A stretch of DNA of 64,000 nucleotides from Moniliophthora roreri (taxonomy: Eukaryota > Basidiomycota > Agaricomycetes > Agaricales > Marasmiaceae). The notes under the pieces were generated by a model, which saw only the letters and a list, made by a program, of their open reading frames with translations, made no database searches and had not been told where the DNA came from. Numbering within the stretch: the stretch's first letter is position 1; each line of letters starts with the position of its first letter. The stretch lies in the NCBI GenBank assembly GCA_001466705.2, contig LATX02000196.1, forward strand, positions 1-64,000, given 5' to 3'. Below, one piece after another: positions 32,512 through 43,440 of the stretch. Both the position numbers and the translations under genes were made by a program.

Positions 32512-34953
32512 ATGGTCAAACCATCACACTTCCACTGCCCCAAAGCAGCGCTCTGCCTACTGATAGTCTGCTTTCTCCCTGCGCGCTACAGTGCGACTGC
32601 CCAAGATTTCGTCTCCTCTACCCTTTGGCAGGTATGCTAGGTTTTTTTTTTACCGTCTGCCTTGCCGTTCGACCTGACAAGGTTGGTTAGAACCCTGCCA
32701 TTACCGTATCTCCGGAGGACAGGGTGAAGATTGCAAGAGACGGTATAGAGAGAACGATTGTGATGCTCGGTACAAACGGGCAATTCAATGGTGCGAGCTT
32801 GTCAACGTCAAGCGATGTGCTATTCTAACATAAATACTAGATTCATTCTACGGTACACCAGCCAGATTGTTTTCTCAGATGGCAGAATTCGACTTGGCCA
32901 CAAATCAGACTACATACAAGGACCAGCTACTCCAGTACTTTCAGCAGGCGCAAGGCGTCCAGACAGGCTTTCTAAACGAGTTGTACGTAGCTCAAACTCT
33001 TTCCGGAGATCACGATCTCTCAGTAACACATCATCAGTGTTAGTTTCTTCTAGTTCATGCCATGAGTTTTCTGTGTTCACCTATCGCACTTGTCTACAGA
33101 TAAACTACGGACTGTGAGCTTCTCCTGTCCATGGACTGAATAAAGTACGGTTTCACTGACCTTGAATCAGAGCATATGGCATCGCAGCCGCCCGAGCTTA
33201 TGCTGCGTATCGTGATCCAGCCTTCATGGATTTCGCCCAAACAGCTTGGAAGAGTGGGTCGGAGTATACGCTTTCACAAGATGTCCTTCAGGCCGGCAAG
33301 ATATCTGGGAAGAATTTAACGCTTAGAAAAGCGTGTACACTCAGTGGGTTCTCACTTTTACCCGTCGCTTCGTTCATTCATCTCCGTTCACGATAAAGAT
33401 TCTATGGTCGGCGGGAGTTTTTGGGTAAGTTGACAACGCTTACCGCCATATTCCATCCGTCAAGACACGTTCAATAGAGACGGGATCCGAATAGCCTAGA
33501 CTTGAACAGTCTTTCTACTGGGTAAGCAGCTTAATTCAACCATATCCGAACCACGATTGACTACGGAGCCTCGCTCAGGTCCTTCCTTGTGTGCGTCTCG
33601 ACCCTACCGAAACCTAAAACTAAGCTAACACAGTCAGTAGAACATCCGCGTTGTTGGCCGAAGCAACGAATGCCAGCGCGTACCAGGACGCAGCAATCCA
33701 GGCGGCCGATTTCATCTCTAACCATCTGATGAATTTCCAAGGCGTTATACAAGACAGCATCGACGCAAGCACATGCACACCAAGCGCAGAACCGGCACAT
33801 TCATATAATGCTGGACTCACGCTCGAGGGACTGGCTGTCCTCTCTTCTGTGACAAGAAATGCAACCATTTCGCAGCGGTATGAGCAAGCCTCGTCTTACC
33901 GCAGACTAAAGGTCCTGACTAATGACTTAATAGCCTTCGCAACTTAATTCTTGATACTGTGTCAAGCAATGCTTGGCAGGATAACGACGGGATCATAGAG
34001 AACGGTGGTAAACACAATCCTGGTCTCAATTGCGCCCCAATACTCAAATATTGCAGGTAGTGAGCTTGGCGGACAGTACGTTGTTCGCGGACTAGCTGCC
34101 GTCTACAATCGCAATTCAACTCCCTCGGATCTTCGTAATTATATCAAAGATTACATTGGAGTACAGGTACATGGTTCATATCGTTTTTCGGGTTCTACTC
34201 TAACCGCTCTGCTTGTCCAAGTATAACGCAGTACTTAAAAATGCGACGGAACAAGGCAGTAGTGTTTACGGTGCTTCATGGAAAGGGCCGCCACCTTCCG
34301 CATTCTCCAGTGAAGCCCAGACGAACGCGCTGAGCGTGCTAATTGCTGCTATTCCACTTCGGAATGATACATTTCCCAGCGGTGGTTCTGTTGGTCCCGA
34401 CGGTCCACCCAAATTCGACGATCCACCAGTCCCCAAGAAGCCCCTGAATGTTGGAGCAATAGTAGGCGGGGTAGTGGGAGGGCTGGCACTCGTAGCAATT
34501 GTACTCGCGGTCTTCCTTATATGGCGCAGAAGACAACTTGGACATCGATATACCAATAACTATCTGGACCATTCGCGGCCGCAGGAGCGGCAGGAAATGG
34601 ACCACACACTTCAATTGAATGCGTCGTTCTCTGACGTCACAACCCAAAATCTTCAGGGTTTCACCAACGGTCGCTATAGGGAGAAAAGACTAACTCGTTT
34701 TGTGGCTCCTGAGACTTTTACTTCCTTGAGTTCAGGACGTTCAAAAACCTCGGGAACCCAAGATATAGCTAATTCGAGCTCAGCATATGGCGGTTCTTCA
34801 AATTTACCGTCGGACTACCAATCGAGCGTTGGATCCTCGACGTTCGGGAGTGTACCTACTGCAGAACTGGTGCGGCTGTTAAATGAGAGACTTCAGCCTG
34901 TTCGGTGGCGGGAGGACGAGGCGCCCCCCGATTACGCTAGTCAACACGGCTGA
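32512..34953 (+). CDS. GH76-family membrane-anchored protein, copy 2
   Basis: Eleven exons join without a break: 32,512-32,631; 32,691-32,790; 32,841-32,986; 33,100-33,113 (14 nt); 33,171-33,334; 33,399-33,424; 33,478-33,521; 33,641-33,877; 33,934-34,004; 34,057-34,166; 34,222-34,953. The product is 587 residues. Order: signal peptide; RLFSQMAEFD; INYGLAYGIAAARAYAAY; MVGGSFW; LLAEATNASAYQDAA; YNAGLTLEGLAVLSSV; QYVVRGLAAVYNRN; TNALSVLIAAIPL; linker; membrane helix (GGLALVAIVLAVFLIW); RRRQ; and a Ser/Thr-rich tail ending ELVRLLNERLQ...APPDYA. The last carries PPDY at 34,924-34,935. The three-exon joins around 33,330-33,520 are the least certain. The catalytic Asp pair of known GH76 enzymes is not visible. 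Hydrolase B converges on it 124 bp downstream. Confidence 0.85.
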
Positions 34954-35077
34954 GGGATGAGACGGCTTTGGCCATCGTTCCTTCGTCCACAGATATAGAT
35001 AGGCACAGTTATAAATACAATGGGCATATACAAGCTTAATGCACTACGCCTTGAAGAAGTGATAACAAATTCCATCT

Positions 35078-36395
35078 CTAGTATTGATCCGATATATAAC
35101 CACTGTATCCTTCGTATTCCCCAAAATCGCTGCCACTCCATTCTTTAAGTTGGGAGTGCCATGGTGAATAGACCATTCTTGCTGGTTGGATAGCAGGCAG
35201 CGGAAAATCTTTATCAGATTGCGATATTACCAGGTCATATAATAGGGGATTGATACTATGAGATGCTCAGTCAACGTGAGCTAGCATGGTCAGCAAGAAG
35301 TTGAACATACACGTTCCCATAGTCAATACTTAGAAAGTGTGGAGCATGAGGAATCGTAGCCGTCGACATTTGCACTCCCGCTTCTTCGAGTTGCTTGCGA
35401 AACCGTTCGTCATAGTCCACCGGGTATGCAACGGCATTGTCTCCGTTTATCACTAAAACGGGGCAGGTGATGCTAGAGAGCTCTGCGATAGAGTGGCTCT
35501 TGCGATTCTTCAGAAAATCCAGAACTATTGTCTTGCATGTCCCCAGGTTTTCAGATGTCCATTTTCGCAAATTCCCACTGTTGATAATCTGACTGATTCT
35601 GAGATTTGGACACCGATGTGAACCTGCCAATGAGATATGGAACGAGACACGCACCCTATGGCAGTTTTCGACATTTGAGTATGGTCCGTGTACGCGTACT
35701 GGGTCACTCCCAAAAGCGCTTCTTGCAATATCTCCTCATCAGCTGTCTCCGCATCCGCAAACGCACTTTTCCAAAGCTCATAAATTTCGTCTAACACTTC
35801 GCTGACTTCTGGAGGCTTTTAGTTGTTCATTAGCATCCAAAAAGTCATAGGTGGACAATGACGAACCTCCTCAAGACATAATTGCGACAGAAGCGTGAGT
35901 GATAACACTCTCTTCGGATGTGAAAGGGCAAGCTGGAGAGCTATTGTTGTGCCAGAGCTCAGCCCACAAACATGACAAGGAGGTAACGAGATAGCATCCT
36001 ATGATGGCCTTGTCAATACCTCGAGCAAGAAGATGAGAATGACCACGCACCATGAACCTAACCGTATCCTCCGTAGCATCATACTGGTCATATGTCAATG
36101 GAATGTTTTCGCCTATGGTCTCTCCGTGCTCGCGTGTATCAAAGGTGACGAGATTGAACCGGCGGAGACGAGGGTCTGCGAATTGAGCTGCATGGTTCGC
36201 TATGAGTATAAGCCTTCGAGCGTCCAGAGGAGCGAGCTCACAATGGAACATGATTTGGGAGGCGAAGGCGGCATGAATGAAAAGAATAGTTGGAAGATCA
36301 GGCTCAAAAGAGCTCGCGTCTGTCGATGTAGGCGTGCATATGGTGTATTTGAACCTAAGATTTCCAGTCCTTGTCTTTACATCGACGAATGGCAT
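35078..36395 (-). CDS. Alpha/beta-hydrolase fold protein, paralogue B (canonical G-x-S-x-G)
   Basis: Six exons at positions homologous to paralogue A, all in frame, from MPFVDVKTRTGNLRF to a stop at 35,078-35,080. Landmarks: ILFIHA, FNLVTFDTREHGETIG, nucleophile elbow CGLSSGTTIALQL (G-L-S-S-G, with the Ser present), CPVLVINGDNAVAYP and HAPHFLSIDYGN with the catalytic His. The last exon ends SGYISDQY. No signal peptide. This is the only one of the three paralogues with the standard nucleophile motif, so it is the best candidate for an active enzyme. It lies tail to tail with GH76 copy 2 and in tandem with paralogue C. The substrate is unknown. Confidence 0.82.
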
Positions 36396-36770
36396 GAGGA
36401 TAGTGTGGGAAACGAAATGATGGGTGCTATACAGTCTTAGCGGCTCAGCACTCGGTTTTAAGCCAAGCTACTATATTGTCCGCTGTCACACCACTTTGAT
36501 ACCCGCAATCTATGGTAGACTTCTTCTAATCATGATGATCAGATGGAATCCGGGTTGGTCGTTCTACACCAAGGTGTGGGTGACTATTGATATTATGCAG
36601 ATCATAAGCTGAGAGTGAGAAACAGAAACAAAGAATTCTCACTGAGCACGCGTACCGACGATATCATTCAATACATCCTCCAGTTAATCAACTGAAGTAA
36701 ACACGAGGCTTGTTCACCTGGAAAACTGTCAAGACGTTCTCAACAAACATAACAGGTCTATTGGTCCAGC

Positions 36771-38103
36771 TCAAGTTAAGGATACATGAACATACTCTTC
36801 GTCTTCTTCAAAACCAGCATCAGAGGCTTTCCATCCTGCTGCTTCCAATATAGAGTGCCATGGCGAGTGGCTCTGTTCAAGAGCAGGCAGAACCCAAGAA
36901 CCGGCAGAGGAATGCGATACCACTACCTCGTATAATAGCGGATTGATACTATGAAAAATTCAATTAGTACTGATTGGCGGTACCATAATCATATGAAAAA
37001 CATACACGTTTGCATAGTCGATGCACATAAAATGCGGCGCATCAGGAATTTTAATAAAGGATACCGCCACTCCGGCTTCCTCAAGTTGTTCGCGAAATCG
37101 TTCGTCATAGTCCGGCGGATACGCAAGGTTGTTGCCTCCGCTAACCAATATGACGGGGCAGGTAATACGCGCGAGTTCGGAGGTGGAATAGCTCTTGATG
37201 TGATCCAAGAAGTCCTTACACATCGTCTTACAAGCCCCCAGGTTCTCGTAAGTCCATTTCCGCAGACCGTGATTAGTGATAATCCCGAAAATGCTGATGT
37301 TCCATGCGAGTGAGGATTCGCGGTAAAAATAGGAATGAACTACTCACGTCAAGGCAAGTTTCGATACTTGGTCGAGGTTCGTGAAAAAGTACTGAGCCGT
37401 TCCTATCTGTACTTCCCGAAGGATCTCTTCGTCAACCGTCTCTGCGTTTAACATTACAGTTTTCCAACACTCAAACACCTCCGCAAATCCTTCACGAACT
37501 TCAGGTGGCTGTTGAGTATGATTGAAATCAGATAACAATGGCAAAGACTCGGTACATACCCCGTCGAGGCATATCTGCGAAAGCAAGGTAAGAGATAGCA
37601 CTCTCTTAGGGTGTGAAAGGGCGATTTGGAGAGCAATCGCTGTGCCAGTACCTATCCCACAAATATGACATGGCGGTAACGAGATGGCATCCTATGGAGA
37701 CACAGTTTAGCCCGTTGGAACAGAAGGAACGGCGAAAATGTGCACGCACCAGTAGCCTAACTGTATCTTCCGCAGCATCAAACTGATCATACGTGAGCGG
37801 AATGCTTTCGCCTACAGTTTCACCATGCTCGCGTGTATCGAAGGTAACAAGATTGAAACGCCGAAGGTGTGAATCTGCAAATTGAGCTTTGTTTAATCGC
37901 GGTGAGAACGCCATTCAAAGTATCCAAAGTAGAGAGAGAGACAGCTCACAATGAAAGACTATCTGGGAGGTGGCCACAGTATGAATAAAGAGAATTATTG
38001 GAAGATTCGGTTCGAGAGAGCTTGCGTCTGTCAATGTTGGTGTACAGATGGTGTACTTGTACCTAACATATCCAGTTCTGGTCTCAACGTCAATGAATGG
38101 CAT
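36771..38103 (-). CDS. Alpha/beta-hydrolase fold protein, paralogue C (Gly at nucleophile position)
   Basis: Same six-exon plan, from MPFIDVETRTGYVRY (start 38,103) to a stop at 36,771-36,773. The elbow reads PPCHICGIGTGTAIALQI, so the Ser of G-x-S-x-G is replaced by Gly (codon GGT), as in paralogue A but with a different codon. CPVILVSGGNNLAYP and DAPHFMCIDYAN are conserved. The frame is open throughout and splice sites are normal, so it is not an obvious pseudogene. I chose the Met at 38,103 because it aligns with the starts of A and B; an in-frame Met at 38,151 exists. It is separated from paralogue B by 375 bp, same strand: a tandem pair. Confidence 0.8.
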
Positions 38104-39612
38104 GAGGAGAGTATGGGAGATGGAATGATGGGTACTTGGGGGCCTTAACACACAGGGCTCAGCCTTTTGTCAGTTTTTGGTCCGTAGGACCGCTCTATCA
38201 CACACACGCACAGAGTTGACGGCCGGAGGGTATATAGGACTTTTTCCTCGTCATGATGATCACATGAGCTTAATATGAATCGTTTTACAGCCGACGTGCC
38301 GGTGACTCTTCCTAAGTAGCAGCAGATACCGCCAGATTCGCCCTGTATCTAATAATCGAGGTGAGGGACAGAACCAAATGCGACTGAAAGGTTGGCGTAC
38401 GAACGTACTTCTCATAACATGTGTCTGATAGCAAACGGAGCTTTCGGGTCCAGGAGACGGGGAATTGAATGAGCTGTAGAAGGAACTTCAGTAAGCAGTG
38501 CCCTCGAAGAACAGAATCCACCGTACCATCAACACTCCAGATCCCAAGACTTCCACGTCATCCCAGCCCGGATATAGGAAAGCCGTCCACTAATGCCTGC
38601 CATGTATCCCATCGACCTGACGCTCAAATTCCCAGTCAAACTGATGACATTTCTATTTGCGTACGGTATTGCTTAGGAGTCGTCGCCTAACAATAACAGT
38701 GAGAAATCAAGGTACGGATGAGAGTCCCTCAAACGCACCGCATGAAACCTGCATTTAAAAGTTAAACTCCCAAGAACGTCTCCACTTTAGATCGCATTCA
38801 GGTGGTCACGATTCTTGGATTTGCGTTTGACCAGACGACACCAGCGACGTTACCCGGTCACAGTCGTCACCAAGCCTATGAAAGAGAATGAGGAACGGCA
38901 ATCAATCAAGGACGATAATTAAAAAAGTACCATGCGGTTCGGAGCTCAGCCCTCGACCCAATCCCGATGTAATTATGCACTCGTGAGTCGTGGTGGGTCC
39001 GCATGAGACCAAAAGTAGAAGGCATGTGTAGGCGAGAAGGCCAAGAAGGCAGGTCTCCGGGCCCAAACATGCCATCTCGTCTTCTCACGGTGCTGCCACA
39101 TGGTCTCCTAGGCTTTACTCTCATCGGTATCGCGCGATGGTCGAATACAAGGCTTCCTTTCATGGATAAAGAATGGTGGTACCTCAGCTACTACAGTTTC
39201 CATCTTTATATTTCTACTGGCCGACAATTCGCGTCCGAATTCCGTCTGATACTCATTCTCTGGCGTCTCGATGATGGCGTCAAACGCTAGCAAAATGTAC
39301 GCCTGGATAGCACAATCCTCGTTCTCTGGTCTCGCACCTCTGGTCTCGCACCTGCCGGGCTGCGTTCTTCCTAACAGCGAAGCTTGAGCATGGTGGTCCG
39401 TCAAAAACCTCTCGAGTCTCAGCCCGCATTTTCGAATCGAACTGCTTTCCCAACTGGTTCCTAGCTTTCAACTGTGCTGTGCTTTGGGTTCTCTGATGCA
39501 ATCTGAACGTCGCATGCCCTTCTTGTATAAATTGTGTCGGGTGCTTCCTCCAAGCTTTGATTCGTCTACATTAACGGTATCTTGGGAGCACACACCGTTC
39601 CATTTTCACAAC
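38104..39612. other. Intergenic, no gene recognised
   Basis: 1.5 kb between the divergent hydrolase C and GH76 copy 3. Short frames only. A duplicated CTCGCACCT motif occurs near 39,335-39,355. Confidence 0.5.
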
Positions 39613-41995
39613 ATGGCCCTAACACTTTGCCTTCTCGGTGCTTACTCTGCCGTTGCAGGAGCACAGTAATCTCTTCGGGATACTGAATGGCGGGTATGAG
39701 ACTCCCTTCGCGTTCTAGCTCCTCGAGGTGATACTTTACTTCTCTCTAGAACCCAAGCATCACTATCTCTCAAGGCGAGAGAATCGCAGCTGCAAGAGAC
39801 GGTTTAGAGAGAGCTGTCTCAATGCTCGATGTGGACGGGCAGTTCAACGGTACGTCGTCGTCTTGTATCAAGTTTGAAAGCCTCATTTTTAATCGCCTTC
39901 TTCCTAGACTCGTTTTATGGAACAGCTGGCAGATTGTATTCTCAAATGGCCGAATTTAACCTCGTCACCAAAAACTATATACAAGGACAAGTTACTCAAG
40001 TATTTTACGCAGGCGCAGACAACCCGAGAAGATTTCCTAGACGACACGTACGCCTCCGTCTCTTTGCTGTCTATCAGCAGTTCACATCCAAACAATCAGT
40101 GTCAGTTTCTATCTATGTTCTTGGTCAATGATTGATGTTGATTCGCGGTGAATCATATCTACAGATGAACTTTGGACTGTAAGGATCTCTTCTGCATGAT
40201 GGAGATGCTTTCACTAAATAGACATCCAAAATCAGAGCATATGGAATAGCTGCCGCACGTGCCTATACAGCGTGTTCTGACCGATCTTTCCTCGAATTTG
40301 CAGAAACAGCCTGGAGAAGCGGCAGGCGATATACACTTTCTAGAGACGAACTCCTTGCTGGAACGATATCCGGGAAAAATTTGACGCTGAAGAAAAACTG
40401 TCAATCCTGTCTGTTTTGAACAAGCTGTATATCTGGCATACTTTGTTAACTTCTCATCATACAGCGACCATGGCTGGTGGGACTTTTTGGAGAGACTGGC
40501 GTAGCCCGACTCTTTTCGATAAAGTACTTCAACAGATCAGGGCTTCTGATAGTGGCTATATCAATGCGTTTGCTACCGGGTGAGTTTGTTTGGACACTAA
40601 GTAGTACGATATTGTGAAATCGATGACGAATCTCACTCAGGTCATATCTTCTGTACCTTTGAGTTGCTCACTTTCACGGCAATGCGACTCTAACTCTTCT
40701 CATAGAACAACTGCATTGCTGGTGGAGGCGACAATGAATAGCACCTACATCAATTCTGCCATAGAGACAGAAAGTTTCTACTACTTTCATTTGCGGAATC
40801 CTCAGGGTGTTCTGCAGGACGGCATCGAGGCTGCTACGTGCGCACCGACAGGTTTTGAGACCGAACTTCCATGTAACTCGGGACTGATGATGGAAGGTCT
40901 GGCTGTACTTTCGTCTGTCACGCAGAATGCCACTATCTCAGAGCAGTAAGTAGCGAGTTTTTTTACGACATCCCTATGCCTAACTCCGTTTCGAATTCCC
41001 AGCCTCCTCGAAATTATTTCCAAGACTATCGAATAGGGAATGGCAAGGTGCCGATGGAATTATAGCCGCCGACAGTAAGTATACGAAAGTTTGTTCTTGT
41101 CGTTTCTTTGACGTTTCTGTCGTTATAGCGGGAGAACTTGGCGGTCAGTACATCGTCCGCGGGCTAGCTGCTGTGTACAGTCGCAATACGTCCTCCGACC
41201 TTCGCAACTATATCGAAGATTACATCGGAGTGCAGGTAAGAATATTTTCTCTACCGCTATACTGCTTTCGATTTTTAGGCTAACCATAGCATTCCCGCAG
41301 TATAATGCCGTGCTAAACAATGCGCGAACTCAAGGCAGCAGTATATATAGTGCTTCATGGCCTGGGCCGCCTTCATCCACGTTCTCTGGCGAGAATCAGA
41401 CCAATGCACTCAGTGTGCTGATTGCTGCCATTCCTCTCCGAGAACCAGATGGAAAATCCGGAGGCGAAAGAGTCCCGACGCCGACCAATGACGAACCAAA
41501 TGATGCAACCTCAATGGTCGGCGGTGAAGCCCATGGTGAACGTACTTTGAACGTTGGAGTAATCGCAGGCGGTGTAGTCGGCGGACTCGTTGCATTCGTT
41601 ACAATTCTTTTAGGCATTCTCCTGCGCAAGAGGCAACGTCAGCTTTGGATGCCAAGCTCGGACGAGAGTAACTCTCAGATGAGCACGGATCACATGCGTC
41701 CATTCACCTTGTAGAAATCTCTCGAGATCAACCGTACTCATAACAGAAAAGGACGACTGGATGGGCCAACGACAACGGCACACTACGGAAATTCAAACCA
41801 CTTAGGACCTTCAGGAAGTCAGGATACCGTCTCTAAGAAGCTATACCCATCACCTGTCTTCAGGCAGTGCTGAATCCTTAAGGTTTGGGAGTGTTCCTAC
41901 GGCGGAGCTCGTTAGGATGTTGAACGAGAGACTCCAGCCAGGACGGTGGTGTGAGGACGAGGTATCGCCGGAGTACGCCAGTCACCGTGGTTGAA
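39613..41995 (+). pseudogene. GH76-family pseudogene, copy 3
   Basis: Aligned with copies 1 and 2, this locus keeps the exon order: leader ALTLCLLGAYSAVAGAQ, GRLYSQMAEFNL, MNFGL, GIAAARAYTACS, TMAGGTFW, LLVEATMNSTYINSA, NSGLMMEGLAVLSSV, QYIVRGLAAVYSRN, NALSVLIAAIPL and a membrane helix. It is broken in at least three ways. There is an in-frame TAA right after the leader (39,668-39,670), a one-base frameshift in an A-rich run near 39,970, and a TAG at 41,712-41,714 with the conserved tail continuing in another frame (VPTAELVRMLNERLQPG at 41,893-41,943). The tail PPxY has become SPEY (41,966-41,977). It is more recent than copy 4. Expression with altered splicing cannot be excluded but is unlikely. 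Confidence 0.8.
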
Positions 41996-43102
41996 GGACG
42001 GTCTTGACATGAAGGATTATATCCCTGTAGCTATAGAAACGTACATACTCCAGTCTATTTACGAGAGGTTGCTGCGATTCTATGTAGTACACCCTTAACA
42101 AGCACTAGGCCTCGTGCCAGTGTACGTACGGAAGGAAAGATATGTGGATGGCCCGTTACTAGGCCCCCCGGGGGCTCGTGGCACCAGTACGAGCTCAAGA
42201 ATATAGCGCCCAACCTCAAGCCAAACCCTCGTCCCCTTCAGTATGTCTCGTCCCTTTTGTGGCTACCTAATGCCCTCTTAGGACCGAATGGGGCGTGGGA
42301 GGGGTATGGATAGCCTGAACTTTCAAAGGGCATTTTTTGGCCTAGGGTCTGCTCACGTAACAAACATCCTCAGAATCGTACGTGAAAGAGCTCGCCAACA
42401 TACCTTTCCTTCCGTGCGCACTTGAGACTAACGCTTCAAGTTGGCTCAATTCGAGCTCGGTTCGCAAAAATCTTCTTATTATCTCATTATAATCTCTCGT
42501 AAACAAATCGACACAGTCGTTGATGAATGGCATGAGAACACCGAGAGCGGGACGCTCTACAGTTTCACTCAGCTTTTACAATCGGCTTGCGAACGATATC
42601 TAATTCACAGAGCTTGTCTCGACCGATCATCTCAACGACCCGTCACGCGAAAGGAAGACCTCCCGTCGTTATGATTAGCAAATAACATCAATGTTGGACG
42701 TGCTACACGGAAGGTGTAGGTAACTACAGTACTAAGGGAATCCTTGTTGGGCTTTTCGGTCAAAGTTTCGTTGATCTCGGTTGCAGACTGCATCGGCGTG
42801 AAGCAAAAAGCTTCTAGACTCCCGAGTCATAACACTTCAGCACAGGATACAGGCGGAACACTGCAAGATGCGTACAGTTTACTGCCTCCCCCCTGTATAT
42901 GGGTGACAGAGACCTGGCCAAAAGGTGTACGTACCGAAGGTGTCATTTTGAGGTATTTTACCTCGGTTCCGATTCCAGGATCAGAGGCCCCGCGAAGAAA
43001 ATGTTTAGTATGTAAGAACCGAAAGACAAGGATACGGAATGCACCGTGCCACCATCAAAGTCCCGGTACGGGGATTCAAAGCCAACCGTGTAGTCCCATG
43101 TG
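41996..43102. other. No gene recognised
   Basis: Short open frames only. A minus-strand MPFIN... start at 42,533 faintly recalls the hydrolase paralogues but diverges at once. CGGCTCGTACTGG-like G/C-rich text occurs near 42,160-42,200. Confidence 0.45.
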
Positions 43103-43440
43103 ATTCCTTCTAGTGATGTTGCGGGCTCGGCTTGGCTCAAAGCCCCAGGCTTAGGCCTGGCTTGAGAGGGCTCAGGCTCACCAAACATTGAGCCCGAGCC
43201 GTAGGCAGGGCCCGGCTTAGGCCAGGGCTTTTGGGTATCACTTGCCTACAGTCACGGGTTGCACTTTCCATCATATCGTCTAGGGCCCAAGCCCTGGGCT
43301 TAGGCTTTCAGAAATGCAAGCCCGAGCCCTGAGCCCGGTCGAAGCCCTACAGTAGGGCTCGGCTCGGCCTTGTGAGCCCCGGCTCGGTCAGGCCTGGCTT
43401 CAAGGGCTTGAGCCGAGCCCCCAACATCACTAATTCCTTC
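43103..43440. mobile_element. hAT-type MITE with 8-bp target-site duplication
   Basis: The element spans 43,111-43,432 (322 bp). Its ends are inverted repeats: TAGTGATGTTGCGGGCTCGGC on the left and, on the complement of the right end, TAGTGATGTTGGGGGCTCGGC, one mismatch in the first 22 bases. It is flanked by a perfect 8-bp direct duplication ATTCCTTC (43,103-43,110 and 43,433-43,440). Eight-bp duplications and TAGTGATG-like ends are features of hAT transposons. The inside is GC-rich and made of repeated GAGCCC/GGGCTC words, with no transposase, so it is non-autonomous. The perfect duplication suggests a fairly recent insertion. Confidence 0.88.

Noticed and set aside
32983..33100. A conserved AGTGTCAGTTTC-like motif inside the third intron of all three GH76 copies could be read as a one-nucleotide exon that fixes the phase.
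   Set aside because: A donor four bases further downstream (after TTGTAC in copy 2, after AAAGTGC in copy 1) gives the right phase without any microexon; the shared motif is explained by common origin.
42342..42533. A minus-strand start MPFIN... placed downstream of GH76 copy 3, where a hydrolase lies downstream of copy 2.
   Set aside because: Only about 14 bases around the start match the hydrolase paralogues and the sequence diverges at once; too short to call a relic.
43111..43432. The GAGCCC-rich segment first looked like a minisatellite or coding repeat.
   Set aside because: Inverted ends and an exact 8-bp flanking duplication identify it as a transposable element.
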